Part shown: piece by piece, positions 34,582 to 43,089 of the stretch
Position numbering within the stretch: position 1 is the stretch's first letter
Layout of the letters: every line of letters begins with the position of its first letter
Made by a program: the position numbers and the translations under genes
The notes under the pieces: model-generated
Databases searched by the model: none
Seen by the model: the letters and a program-made list of their open reading frames with translations, nothing else
Told to the model about the DNA's origin: nothing
Assembly (NCBI RefSeq): GCF_008727875.1
Contig: NZ_VTWS01000002.1
Location: 930,001 to 994,000, forward strand
Direction: 5' to 3'
Source of the DNA: Larkinella humicola
GTDB taxonomy: Bacteria > Bacteroidota > Bacteroidia > Cytophagales > Spirosomataceae
Length of the DNA stretch: 64,000 bases

Positions 34582-35133
34582 ATGATCACAAAGAGCCTCC
34601 ACACCGTCTTTTTTCTGTTTTTGCTGGAATTGACCAGCGCGTTCATCCCGGTTTTGGCCGGTGTCCGCGAGTTTCCAGTGCCGCCGTCTGCCCCCAACCG
34701 GCTGTTTTACATTCAGCGGAGCAATAACACCAACACCGTTATTTATGAAGCGAATCTAACAGCCGGTCGGCGGCTGGATGCGAACGATCCGGTCAGCGTG
34801 TACTGGATTCGGTACGCCGAGCAGGGTCAACGCGAGTCGCTGTCGATGATTCAGTGGAAACTGGCGTACGGCTACAAACACAAGGTAGTGAATCGCAGCG
34901 AAAACAGTTTTGAAATTTACCTGAACGCTTTCAAAAAACGCACCATCTGGGTGGATATGCAACAGGGAAAGCCAATAGCCCTCACCACCATTAACGGGCG
35001 AAAAGCGTGTCTGCAAAAAGTCTTCGTGCAACTCGAATCCGGTTCGGGCCTGATGCCGAAGGTGCTGTACGTCGAACTGTTTGGCATCGACCCGGTGGCC
35101 GGAAATGCGGTTTACGAACGCATGATGGTGTAA
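34582..35133 (+). CDS. Exported DUF4833 protein
   Basis: 183 residues. The N-terminal hydrophobic segment HTVFFLFLLELTSAFIPVLAG is a signal peptide or anchor. The mature part matches DUF4833: NRLFYIQRSNNTNTVIYEAN near 42, DPVSVYWIRYAEQG near 70, EFPVPP before it, and FVQLESGSGLMPKVLYVELFG near 150. These are small secreted beta-rich proteins of unknown function, common in Cytophagales. It is divergent from gldG across 154 nt, which should contain both promoters. Monocistronic as far as can be seen. Confidence 0.8.
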   Translation: MITKSLHTVFFLFLLELTSAFIPVLAGVREFPVPPSAPNRLFYIQRSNNTNTVIYEANLTAGRRLDANDPVSVYWIRYAEQGQRESLSMIQWKLAYGYKHKVVNRSENSFEIYLNAFKKRTIWVDMQQGKPIALTTINGRKACLQKVFVQLESGSGLMPKVLYVELFGIDPVAGNAVYERMMV

Positions 35134-35217
35134 TTACAACCCGCCCAACCACTCCATCAGCCGATCTTTCTGCGCCCGCGAAACCGAAACTCCGAAAACC
35201 GGTGTCAATCCTCCAAT
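35134..35217 (-). pseudogene. Possible C-terminal relic of a LytTR-type regulator
   Basis: On the minus strand a 27-codon stretch reads GGLTPVFGVSVSRAQKDRL and ends MEWLGGL-stop at 35134-35136, with an upstream in-frame stop near 35217. The VSVSR-x-x-KD pattern resembles the end of LytTR DNA-binding domains. No upstream part remains, so it would be a degraded gene end. The match is short and could be chance. Confidence 0.25.
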
Positions 35218-35250
35218 TTAAGGATGCAAAAACCCCGAATTTGAGGATTT
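35207..35250 (+). promoter_or_regulatory. Two operator-like sites upstream of the response regulator gene
   Basis: Site A at 35209-35226 is ATCCT-8 nt-AGGAT, followed by GCAAAA. Site B at 35237-35248 (GAATTTGAGGAT) is the exact inverse of ATCCTCAAATTC found in the site at 38579-38596. The sites lie 130-170 nt before the response regulator start, suggesting autoregulation. Confidence 0.55.
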
Positions 35251-35378
35251 CAAGGCAGCACCCGGTTTGGGATATTTGTACAAAAAATTGTATGATAATA
35301 GGCGTCCAAACGAGAAAAATAGTGTACTATTAATTTTCGGCCTGTTATTCAGACAATTTAGTCCCAAAAACCACTGTC

Positions 35379-36020
35379 ATGCGCATTCTTGTCGCCGAAG
35401 ATCACCGGATTCTGTTGGAAAGTATATCAATGCTGCTGTCGAGTATCGACGGAATTGAAGTGGTAGGCAAATACACCAACGGCAGGCAGGTTCTGACCGC
35501 GCTGGAGGTCGAAAAAGGCATTGATCTGGTGGTTTCCGATCTGCAAATGCCGGTGATGGGCGGGATCGAGCTAACGCTCCAGATCCGGGCGCATTTCCCG
35601 GACGTCAAAATTTGCCTGCTCACCGTGGCCGACCAGCCCGAAGCCATCAAGGAAGCCCTGCGGGCCGGAGCCGACGGCTACGTACTGAAAAGTGCGGAAC
35701 GGGAAGATTTGGAAACCGCCCTGAAAACCATCTGCGAAGGCCGGAAATTTTACAGCGACGCCGTGTTGATGCAACTGGCACACGACCCCGTACAGGAGCT
35801 GAACCCGGCGGTCGACAAACCGCAGAAAATCACGATTACCCAACGCGAACTGGAAGTGCTGAAGCTCATCGCTCAGGAATTTTCGGGGACGCAGATTGCC
35901 GAAAAACTATTCATCAGCCCCACCACCGTCGAAACCCACCGCAAACACCTCATGCAGAAACTGGGCACCCAAACGACGATTGGACTGGTGAAGTATGCCA
36001 TCAAATTCCAGCTAATTTAA
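35379..36020 (+). CDS. NarL/LuxR-type response regulator
   Basis: 213 residues. An N-terminal receiver domain carries the acidic pair in LVAEDHRI (Glu7-Asp8), the phosphorylation site Asp54 in LVVSDLQMPVMGG, and the conserved Lys in DGYVLKSAERED. The C-terminal LuxR helix-turn-helix (about 145-208) reads ITQRELEVLKLIAQEFSG and FISPTTVETHRKHLMQKLG. It is probably phosphorylated by the HisKA_3 kinase whose gene lies 0.5 kb downstream on the opposite strand. Shared ATCCT/AGGAT sites stand upstream of this gene and in the gap between the kinase gene and the DUF5018 gene, which hints at the regulon. Confidence 0.93.
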   Translation: MRILVAEDHRILLESISMLLSSIDGIEVVGKYTNGRQVLTALEVEKGIDLVVSDLQMPVMGGIELTLQIRAHFPDVKICLLTVADQPEAIKEALRAGADGYVLKSAEREDLETALKTICEGRKFYSDAVLMQLAHDPVQELNPAVDKPQKITITQRELEVLKLIAQEFSGTQIAEKLFISPTTVETHRKHLMQKLGTQTTIGLVKYAIKFQLI

Positions 36021-36050
36021 AACCATTTCAACCCTTAAATTGCTCATTCT

Positions 36051-36518
36051 ATGTCCGACGAATCCCTCGACCAAACCGTACCCGACTCCTCCCATGAGAG
36101 CAGAACCCTCCGGCTGCAAGGTTTTGCCACAATCGATCATGATACTGTAAACCGACTAGTTAAGGTAAAACTCTTTGACGGTGAAGAGTCTAATTATCAT
36201 GATTTTACAATACCGTATGCGGATATTCTGGAAAAGGAAATTTTTTCCTGCAAGATTGGCGGGCAAGCGGTTTCTTTCCTCAATCTGGTTGTAACCTATA
36301 CGGAAGAAAGGTTCTCTACATTGACCGGGTATATTCCTGCTGGTATGGCTCCTGTTCAGCCCTTTATCCTTCCTGCCCCTGGGATCTCTGCAGCCGCTAG
36401 GGATAGTAAAGTGCCTCCCGGCGCTCCCCCGAAGCAATTTACCGCTATTTCACTCGATCTTAATCACTTCGAAGCTGGTAACCTGGCCCGGGTAGAATCC
36501 GGCAGACGGATGAGTTAA
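36051..36518 (+). CDS. Hypothetical protein in the two-component locus
   Basis: 155 residues, no family recognised. The first half is predicted mixed beta, with LRLQGFATIDHDTVNRLVKV and IPYADILEKEIFSCKI; the later part is rich in Pro and Ala (GMAPVQPFILPAPG). There is no signal peptide or membrane segment. It starts 31 nt after the response regulator stop and may be co-transcribed. Its stop codon overlaps the stop of the convergent kinase gene (shared TTAA at 36515-36518). From about 36120 on, base use is more AT-rich than in the neighbours, so it may be recently acquired. Function unknown. Confidence 0.6.
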   Translation: MSDESLDQTVPDSSHESRTLRLQGFATIDHDTVNRLVKVKLFDGEESNYHDFTIPYADILEKEIFSCKIGGQAVSFLNLVVTYTEERFSTLTGYIPAGMAPVQPFILPAPGISAAARDSKVPPGAPPKQFTAISLDLNHFEAGNLARVESGRRMS

Positions 36519-38500
36519 GCGCTCCATTCCAATCCCTGAACATCCCCATCAGAGTACCTACTTTCGATGGGGATGTTTATCGCCATTTCGGTTCCCTGAG
36601 GCATTCGCTGACGGGCCTCAAACGTGCCGCCCAGCGCATCCAGACGGCTTTTGATGTTTTGCAGCCCGACGCCTTGTTTTCCGGATTCTGCAGGAAGGCC
36701 AATCCCGTCATCGGCGACGGATAATTCAATTCCGCGGCTGGTTTGCTTCAGTTCAATGTCGACTTTCAGCGCCTGAGCGTGCTTGATGACATTGTTGATC
36801 AGTTCCAGCAGAATGCTGTATACATTAAATTCAATTTCGGCGGGAAGACGTTCCCGAAAGAGCGACGTCGATAGCCGAAACTGCAACGGAGAATTCTGGT
36901 TTAATTTGGCAATCAGCGTGGTCAAAACGCTCGCTAATCCTTCCTTTTCAAGCTCGGCCGGGAGGATGTTATGCGAAATATTCCGTACTTCCGAATACGC
37001 ACTTTTCACCATTTGCTTCACATTCCGGTAGACAGATTGTTCCTGATCCGACAGATTTTGGGGGTTGATGTGCTGAATACTCATGTTGACCGCACTCAGC
37101 AGGCTACTCAGGTTGTCGTGGAGTTCGATGGCCACGCGTTTCCGCTCGATGGTTTGCCCTTTAAAAAGGGCTCCTTTGATTTCCTCATTTTTCTCAATCA
37201 GTTCCCGGTTGGCCTGCACCAGCTCCTGAGTTCGGGTTTCCACCCGCACTTCCAGGGTTTTGTTGATATCCGAAAGTTGTTCCTGCGCCTGTTCAAGCAG
37301 CACTTTCTGCTGGTTGATCTGCCGGTTTTTACTTTGCAGCCGCCGGTTGTTCCAGAACAGCAATACCGCCAGAAACAGAATTCCCGCTATGCCCAGAAAC
37401 AGGACGTTCCGGGTTTGGGCCAGCTCCTGGTTTTGGTTTTCCTGCGCCAGTAACTGCACCTGCTGCTTCTGCAATTCGTTCTGTTTCTGAACATTATCAT
37501 ACTGAGCCTGCAACGCTTCAATCCGCTGCTCATTTCGCTCCTTCGACAAACTATCTTTTAAAACCGTAAAGTTTTCGTGTGCCTTCAGGGCTTTGCTGGT
37601 CTCGCCGGTCTGTTTAAAAATCTGGTAAAGTTTTTCTTCTGCCTCCACCACAACGCTCGAATTGTTGACGCTTCGCGCAAATTTTTGGGCCTGATTACAA
37701 TACGCCAACGCTTCCTTCCATTTCTTTTGAGTGATGTATAAACCGGCGATGTTGAGCAAAATACTTCCTTTTAAATCCACGCTACCGGTTTGTTCGGAAA
37801 GTGCCAGTGACTTCTGATAAAACGTTAGTGCTTTCGGACTGTTTCCCATCCCGTCATACACCCACCCGATCGCGTGCAGGCTCTGGGTTTCATACCAGAG
37901 ATTCCCGGCTTCTTTGGAAACCGTATTGAGTTCCTGATAAACCGTTAACGCTTCGCCAAGCCGACCCTGTTCTTTGTAAACCCCACCCAATACATTCAGA
38001 ATGGGCATCTGGGCTTTGGGGTTCGGGTGATCCCGGAGAATTCCCAGCCCTTTCTCACACAACTCAATGGCTTTTGAATAGTCTTTCAGGCTCATATACG
38101 CGTGGGCCAGACCGCCTAATGACACGGCGGCCCGCGTATGATTTTTTAATTTTTCAGCGAGCAGGAGTGCTTTATAATGAGCTTGAATACTTTGGTAATG
38201 ATCCCCTTTAATCTGGTAGATATACCCTTCAAACTGGTACGCATAAATCAGGTCCTTTTGCAATTTAGGTTGCTGACTCAGGGCAATCATCTGGGCGGTG
38301 TAGTGAAGGGCGGAGTCCAGATTGACCTCGACGTACCGCGTCATCAGTTGTTTCAGCGACCCGTAAATCGTGGTGTCGCGCCCGAGACTCACGGGCTGCG
38401 CCCGCAACACTTTTAGGTTCTGTTTCAAACTGTCGATCTCCGGTGTTTGGGCAGCGCCCATCCGGGCCAGTAAACACAGTATGAGCAGCAATTTCTTCAT
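36515..38500 (-). CDS. TPR-containing sensor histidine kinase (HisKA_3)
   Basis: 661 residues from ATG 38500 (MKKLLLILCLLARMGAAQ, a signal peptide). The exported sensor part (about 20-330) consists of TPR repeats such as GGLAHAYMSLKDYSKAIELC and AIGWVYDGMGNSPKALTFYQ. A coiled coil (many Gln, Glu and Lys) precedes a transmembrane helix at about 366-386 (NVLFLGIAGILFLAVLLFW) and a second coiled coil. The kinase core has the phospho-acceptor in ERKRVAIELHDNLSSLL (about residue 461) and HATPase motifs NVIKHAQA, SVADDGIGLP and GVGLQNIKSRL. Such kinases partner with NarL-type regulators; the one at 35379 is the evident partner. What the TPR domain senses is unknown. Confidence 0.93.
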   Translation of the reverse strand: MKKLLLILCLLARMGAAQTPEIDSLKQNLKVLRAQPVSLGRDTTIYGSLKQLMTRYVEVNLDSALHYTAQMIALSQQPKLQKDLIYAYQFEGYIYQIKGDHYQSIQAHYKALLLAEKLKNHTRAAVSLGGLAHAYMSLKDYSKAIELCEKGLGILRDHPNPKAQMPILNVLGGVYKEQGRLGEALTVYQELNTVSKEAGNLWYETQSLHAIGWVYDGMGNSPKALTFYQKSLALSEQTGSVDLKGSILLNIAGLYITQKKWKEALAYCNQAQKFARSVNNSSVVVEAEEKLYQIFKQTGETSKALKAHENFTVLKDSLSKERNEQRIEALQAQYDNVQKQNELQKQQVQLLAQENQNQELAQTRNVLFLGIAGILFLAVLLFWNNRRLQSKNRQINQQKVLLEQAQEQLSDINKTLEVRVETRTQELVQANRELIEKNEEIKGALFKGQTIERKRVAIELHDNLSSLLSAVNMSIQHINPQNLSDQEQSVYRNVKQMVKSAYSEVRNISHNILPAELEKEGLASVLTTLIAKLNQNSPLQFRLSTSLFRERLPAEIEFNVYSILLELINNVIKHAQALKVDIELKQTSRGIELSVADDGIGLPAESGKQGVGLQNIKSRLDALGGTFEARQRMPQGTEMAINIPIESRYSDGDVQGLEWSA

Positions 38501-38576
38501 GTTCGGCGGGTAATTCGCAAACATAAGCGATCCCCCACACTATTCATAGCACCGGCCAGCCGGTTTCCGGATGCGC

Positions 38577-38604
38577 ATATCCTCAAATTCTAGGATGCAA
38601 AATC
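38577..38604. promoter_or_regulatory. Operator-like palindrome between the kinase and DUF5018 genes
   Basis: ATCCTCAAATTCTAGGAT (38579-38596) is an inverted repeat ATCCT/AGGAT with an 8-nt spacer, followed by GCAAAA as at the response regulator gene. It stands 79 nt upstream of the kinase start (minus strand) and 110 nt upstream of the DUF5018 gene (plus strand), so it could control either. Confidence 0.6.
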
Positions 38605-38713
38605 ATCTGTATCAGGGATTTCTGAGGAGCATCTTCGTATCGACCTTTGATGCCATCGACCGGCCAGCCACGGCACCGCATTCGCTTAGATAGACCATAA
38701 ACGTACCTCAATC

Positions 38714-39985
38714 ATGAAATCACCAGTATCATTCTTCACGGTTCTTCTTTATTTGCTGCTGTTCGGGGTCATTTCCTGCAAGAAAAAAGAAACCACCGTC
38801 ACCCCAACCCCCGTTACGCCGACCAAAAGTTCGGCCAAAGACCTCAAAACCTTCGCCTTCAATACGCTGACGCCCGCCGTTACGGCCACGATCGACGCGA
38901 CGGCCAAAACCGTCAAAGCCGAGGTCCCGACTGGCACTGACCTGACGAAGCTCGTTCCGACCCTCACGGTTTCCGAGAAAGCCACGGTTTCGCCCGCTAC
39001 GGGCGTGGTGCAGGATTTCAGCAAGGCCGTCACCTATACGGTGACGGCGGAAGACGCCAGCACGCAGGTGTATACGGTGACCATAGTGGTCAGTACGCCT
39101 ATCGTGAATACAGGATTGCTCAAAATGACCCAAAAAGCAACGGTTAGTGGTGCTGATATTGGAAGTTATTTGGCTAACGATGGCGCATTATTAGCTAATA
39201 ATGGTAAGATTTATCTACTGGCCTATTCGAAAACAAATTCTGGTAGCACGCTGGATCGCTTATACCAATATGACCCTGCTACGGACAACTGGGTGAAAAA
39301 AAGTGATATCGCGCTGAATAGAAGGAATCGAATCGAACTGGCATTTACCCACAATGGAAAAAGTTACGTGGGCGTTGGCTTCAGTGGGGATGCCAAGAAT
39401 ACCATCAGTGAGTGCGATTTTACCAAGGAACCGGCGGTTTTTACCACCTTAGGAGTGCTGGGTAATGCCAGCAGTGTGGCTCAATACTCGTATGATGCCG
39501 GTAAACTTTACTACTATTCAACTAATGGGGGTTGGGGTGTGCTGAATCTGGATAAGAATGAATTGGCTAGCTTTAAAATAGATACGTATCCCGGTAATGC
39601 CCGGCTTGGTTCCAACAGTGATAAGGGGTTGTTTATGAGGGCCTGTAACGGAAAGCTGCTTTTCTTGGGTACTGCGGATAAAGACAGTAAGGCACTTACC
39701 AGTTTTGAGCTTACCGAATTTGATTATGCAGGCAAAAAATGGACGAGTAAGGCTAGCTCTCCCCTAGCTAAAGAGGTTCCTGTAGCGGTGTTTGTAATCG
39801 GGAAAAAATTGTATGCTCAGGGATATTCTGAAACCTTTATCTATGACTCCGATACCGATAAATGGGCAACCGTTAAGTCTCCGTCTCAATTTGTTAATCC
39901 GGCTTATCTGAATGTTTCCGATGGAAAATCCATCTACTACTTTTCTGTGAATGGTGTCGGCTTTTATCAATTGAGCCCCAATTGA
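38714..39985 (+). CDS. Lipoprotein with DUF5018-like domain and Kelch-like propeller
   Basis: 423 residues. The lipoprotein signal ends GVISCKKKETT. A Thr/Pro linker follows, then a DUF5018-like beta domain at about 40-130 (LKTFAFNTLTPAVTATID, TDLTKLVPTLTVSEKATVSP, TYTVTAEDASTQVYTVTI). The remaining 290 residues look like a Kelch/galactose-oxidase propeller: LYQYDPATDNWVKKSDI, FTHNGKSYVGVGF, FIYDSDTDKWATVKSP. It should sit on the cell surface and bind an unknown ligand. Base composition changes sharply at about codon 133 (near 39110): before it GC-rich codons, after it many AT-rich ones (TTA, AAT, AGT, GGT). That suggests the propeller half came from another source by recombination. Confidence 0.75.
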   Translation: MKSPVSFFTVLLYLLLFGVISCKKKETTVTPTPVTPTKSSAKDLKTFAFNTLTPAVTATIDATAKTVKAEVPTGTDLTKLVPTLTVSEKATVSPATGVVQDFSKAVTYTVTAEDASTQVYTVTIVVSTPIVNTGLLKMTQKATVSGADIGSYLANDGALLANNGKIYLLAYSKTNSGSTLDRLYQYDPATDNWVKKSDIALNRRNRIELAFTHNGKSYVGVGFSGDAKNTISECDFTKEPAVFTTLGVLGNASSVAQYSYDAGKLYYYSTNGGWGVLNLDKNELASFKIDTYPGNARLGSNSDKGLFMRACNGKLLFLGTADKDSKALTSFELTEFDYAGKKWTSKASSPLAKEVPVAVFVIGKKLYAQGYSETFIYDSDTDKWATVKSPSQFVNPAYLNVSDGKSIYYFSVNGVGFYQLSPN

Positions 39986-40143
39986 TTTGATGGACAGGCC
40001 CTGCCGAAAACCTGTCATCAAAGGCAAAGTATACATGCCTGGTTCGAGCGGAGCCGTGCAGTAAATCAGATTCATCACCCGCCGTAAAACACAATTTCCA
40101 AGCATTTCCCGGTATTCATCACATATTTGATTAATCTACTAAA

Positions 40144-40608
40144 ATGGAAAAGAGAATTAAAGTAACGATCGACAGTATTCAGGTCAGGAAATCGGAGAGC
40201 TATGATGGCTGGTTCAGTGAACCGGGCAATTCAGCCGAGTGGAGTCTCAACATTACGGTTGATTCTCAACAATACAACTGGCGGGCAAACAATATCAGGG
40301 ACAATAGCGACCACCCAATCGGCCGGGAGTTCTACGTTGATGTGAACAACAACAAGACGCAGTTTGTGGTCAGATGTTCAGGAATTGAAATAGACGATTC
40401 ATCTGCCAATGATCCGCTCCCGGCGAATGAACTGACTTTGGGTCAATCCAATGACTGGGGAATTGGATCAACGCAGACCCTTTCGGCCGCTAATGAGGAT
40501 TTCAATTACAAAGTTTTTTTCACGGTAACCAAGGTTTACCAATTTGATGACATTGAACTTGGCAGAATACGTACCCGGCTGGACCTCAACGAATTTATCA
40601 ATCCCTGA
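40144..40608 (+). CDS. Hypothetical beta-rich protein
   Basis: 154 residues, no family recognised. Alternating hydrophobic strands (IKVTIDSIQVRK, EWSLNITVDSQQYNWRA, TQFVVRCSGIEID, YKVFFTVTKVYQFDD) suggest a C2- or immunoglobulin-like beta sandwich. It has no signal peptide or Cys-rich motif, so it is probably cytoplasmic or exported by other means. It is AT-richer than the surrounding genes, like the propeller half of the preceding gene, and may have arrived with it. Its stop codon lies in CCCTGACAG, the same word that ends the hybrid kinase gene at 55291, but no full palindromic element follows here. Function unknown. Confidence 0.6.
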   Translation: MEKRIKVTIDSIQVRKSESYDGWFSEPGNSAEWSLNITVDSQQYNWRANNIRDNSDHPIGREFYVDVNNNKTQFVVRCSGIEIDDSSANDPLPANELTLGQSNDWGIGSTQTLSAANEDFNYKVFFTVTKVYQFDDIELGRIRTRLDLNEFINP

Positions 40609-40737
40609 CAGCAGCCTTCGTATCGGTTTGATTCTGCCAACGGGGACTGACCGAGACTGTCAAAAGAACCGGTTTTCGAAAAACCGCTGCGACTTTCGGT
40701 AAGCGTTTCTGCTTTTGGAGTTGGAAGGGATAAAAAT

Positions 40738-40834
40738 AGAATGATAAATTTAAAATGATGAACGCCGAATGCAAAAGTGCTGGATTGGGTAATACTTTTA
40801 CATTTAGCGTTCATCATTTTAAATTTATCATTCT
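40738..40834. repeat. 41-bp hairpin with heptamer arms (GAATGAT/AAATTTA)
   Basis: Arms 40738-40778 and 40794-40834 are inverted copies with 3 mismatches and a 15-nt loop. Words of 7 nt: GAATGAT, AAATTTA, AAATGAT, GAACGCC, GAATGCA, AAAGTGC. It ends 15 nt before the methyltransferase start codon. Confidence 0.9.
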
Positions 40835-40849
40835 TTTTACTTCATACGA

Positions 40850-41902
40850 ATGCAACAAGCTCCCCAACCCGACCTCGCTCCCATTACCCGACACCTGCGC
40901 GCCATGTTTGGCTCCCGATTGCTGATTGCCGCCGTTCATCATCTGGCGGTTTTTGAAGAACTCAGCAGCGGCCCGCTGTCGATCGCCGAACTCAGTCAGC
41001 GGATTGGACTGAAAAGCCGCCCCGCCAGCGTCCTTTTTCCGGCACTTTGCGCGATGGACATGCTGGAAGTCAACGAAATCGGTGCGCTTCAGATCACGGC
41101 ATTAGGGCGGTTTCTTACCCAAAACCAGACCCCCAATCTGATCGGATACGTTGGTTTGGAAAAGAACGATCCGGGGGCCGTGGAAATGGCGATTCGGCTG
41201 CGGAACGATGGGCCGCTGGATACGTCAGGCGGTATTTCGTATGTCAAGGAAGGCGACGATCCATCGCCGATGGACGATGTTGACCTGAGCCGGATGTTTA
41301 CGCTCGGGCTGGCTGGCAGGGCTCAGAAACTGGCGCCGATTGTGGCCGGAAAGCTGTCGAAAAGCGAGGGACATTTACTCGACGTGGCGGGTGGCACCGG
41401 TTTTTATACCTACGAATGGCTGCTGCTCAACCCATCGGCCACGGCCACGATTCTGGATCGTCCGGCGGTTCTGGCCGTAGCCGAAGAACTACTCGATGCG
41501 TTTGCCCAAAGCGGACGTCCTGGCGCCGAAACCGTTAAAAACCGGGTGACGTTCCAGCCCGGCGACATGCTGACCGATGACATCCCGCAGACGGATATTT
41601 TACTGGCTGCCAGCCTGTTTCACGACTGGCCGACGGAAACCTGTCAGCTCTTGGCCGACCGGTTTGCTGCCGCCATTCGCTCGGGTGGAGAATTGTGGGT
41701 ACACGATGCGTTTCTGAACGACGCGCTGGATGGTCCGCTGGCCGTTACCGACTATTCCGCCCAATTGTTCTGGGGTACTAAAGGGCGTTGCTATAGCCGC
41801 CGGGAATACCGCAACTGGTTTAGCAAAGCAGGACTGGAACCCACTGACGAGAACCTTCCAACGCAGATGGATTACGGGCTGATTTGGGCGCGGAAACGAT
41901 AA
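40850..41902 (+). CDS. SAM-dependent O-methyltransferase family 2
   Basis: 350 residues. An N-terminal winged-helix dimerisation domain (about 15-100, HLAVFEELSSGPLSIAELSQ) is followed by a SAM-binding Rossmann domain: HLLDVAGGTGFYTYEW near 175, ATILDRPAVLAVAEE near 200, FQPGDMLTDDIPQTDILLAA near 235, and HDWPTE with the conserved His near 263. This is the layout of plant-type O-methyltransferases and of the acetylserotonin/hydroxyneurosporene group. The acceptor is unknown; no biosynthetic cluster is nearby. Start ATG 40850 comes directly behind a long hairpin. It is convergent with the P1 peptidase gene 4 nt away. Confidence 0.88.
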   Translation: MQQAPQPDLAPITRHLRAMFGSRLLIAAVHHLAVFEELSSGPLSIAELSQRIGLKSRPASVLFPALCAMDMLEVNEIGALQITALGRFLTQNQTPNLIGYVGLEKNDPGAVEMAIRLRNDGPLDTSGGISYVKEGDDPSPMDDVDLSRMFTLGLAGRAQKLAPIVAGKLSKSEGHLLDVAGGTGFYTYEWLLLNPSATATILDRPAVLAVAEELLDAFAQSGRPGAETVKNRVTFQPGDMLTDDIPQTDILLAASLFHDWPTETCQLLADRFAAAIRSGGELWVHDAFLNDALDGPLAVTDYSAQLFWGTKGRCYSRREYRNWFSKAGLEPTDENLPTQMDYGLIWARKR

Positions 41903-41906
41903 GGAG

Positions 41907-43031
41907 TTACTTCACCTGTCCGGCTTTTTTCAGGAGGTCGACCACTTTCTCAACCGGCAGTTGTTCAACCTGATACCCATTGCTGGTGGTCATCGACCGG
42001 GCGGCAAACAGCGAGTTGATGATCGCTTCTTCGGTGGCTTCGATGGCGGCCATAAAGCAGGGCGAAGTCTCGTCATTGCGAAGGAGTTTCACCTCATCGA
42101 AGGTGCTTTTCGAGGCATTGGGAATGCGGTTGGCGGTCGAGACAGCGATGACATAATCGCCACTGCCGTTAGACGCGATTCCGCCCGTGCGGGCCATGCC
42201 CATGAACGCTCGTTTGGCGAGTCGTTTCAGATTCCGGGCGTCCAGCGGGGCGTCGGTCAGCACCACCATCATGCACGAACCATCAAGTTTTTCTTTAAAC
42301 GAGAATTTGCCCAGTTCCACGCCGACGGGTACGCCCGCAATTTGCAAAACGCCCCCGAAGTTGGTCTGCACCAGCACCCCAACCGTATAACCACCGAGCG
42401 AAACCGGCAGCTTTCGCGAAGCCGTGCCAATACCACCTTTGAAACCGAAGCAAACCGTACCGGTTCCGGCACCAACATTGCCTTCGTCCACCGCACCGGT
42501 TTTGGCCTGTTTGATGGCATCCAGAACGTGCTGTTTCGTAACGGGGCGGCTGCGGATGTCGTTCAGACCGCCGTCGTTGGTTTCGCCGACCACCGGATTC
42601 AGCGAGCGCACCTGTTCATTACCGGGTTGTGCTAAGGTGTAATCGATCACGGCATCGGCGGCCGTCGGAACGCCGAGGGTGTTGGTCAGCACAATGGGCG
42701 TTTCGAGCGTGCCGAGTTCCTCGACCTGCGTGTAGCCCGCCAGTTTGCCAAAACCGTTACCGATGTAGATAGCCGCCGGGCATTTTTCCTGAAACAGATT
42801 GCCGCCGTGGGGCAGAATGGCCGTCACGCCCGTCCGCACCCGCTGACCTTCCTGCAAGGTTACCTGCCCGACCCGCACGCCTGGCACATCGGTGATGGCA
42901 TTGAGAGGGCCGGTGGGCATGACGCCGAAGCGAATGCCGTAGTCGCGGGGGCGTTTGGTCGATTGAGCGTGCATGGTATAACAGCCTATGAAGAGCAGGG
43001 CTGTCAGGAATACGCGGAAGGCGGTTTTCAT
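41907..43031 (-). CDS. Exported P1 (DmpA/ornithine acetyltransferase-fold) aminopeptidase
   Basis: 374 residues from ATG 43031, which begins a signal peptide (MKTAFRVFLTALLFIGCYTM, cleaved near MHAQS). The longer frame to 43175 has no similarity and overlaps the next gene. Family S58 features: RDYGIRFGVMPTGPLNAITD, VPGVRVGQVTL, GVTAILPHGG, ELGTLETPIVLTNTLGVPTA, VVGETNDGGLNDI, GNVGAGTGTVCFGFKGGIGT, and the active-site region GIASNGSGDYVIAVSTANR. These enzymes cut themselves into two chains to expose an N-terminal nucleophile and remove N-terminal D- or L-residues from peptides. The exported form may help in peptide or peptidoglycan recycling. It is co-directional with the AI-2E family gene. 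Confidence 0.92.
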   Translation of the reverse strand: MKTAFRVFLTALLFIGCYTMHAQSTKRPRDYGIRFGVMPTGPLNAITDVPGVRVGQVTLQEGQRVRTGVTAILPHGGNLFQEKCPAAIYIGNGFGKLAGYTQVEELGTLETPIVLTNTLGVPTAADAVIDYTLAQPGNEQVRSLNPVVGETNDGGLNDIRSRPVTKQHVLDAIKQAKTGAVDEGNVGAGTGTVCFGFKGGIGTASRKLPVSLGGYTVGVLVQTNFGGVLQIAGVPVGVELGKFSFKEKLDGSCMMVVLTDAPLDARNLKRLAKRAFMGMARTGGIASNGSGDYVIAVSTANRIPNASKSTFDEVKLLRNDETSPCFMAAIEATEEAIINSLFAARSMTTSNGYQVEQLPVEKVVDLLKKAGQVK

Positions 43032-43089
43032 ACCGGAAAATAGGCAGAGAAGCGGTCTTTTCCAACAGGTCGGCGATGCGCCGGTTTGG

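Noticed and set aside
40606-40670. Seventh copy of the bulged palindromic element
   Set aside because: CCCTGACAG is present at the stop of the preceding gene, but there is no matching CTGTCAG at the right distance and no inner stem. It may be a degenerate copy, and I do not count it.
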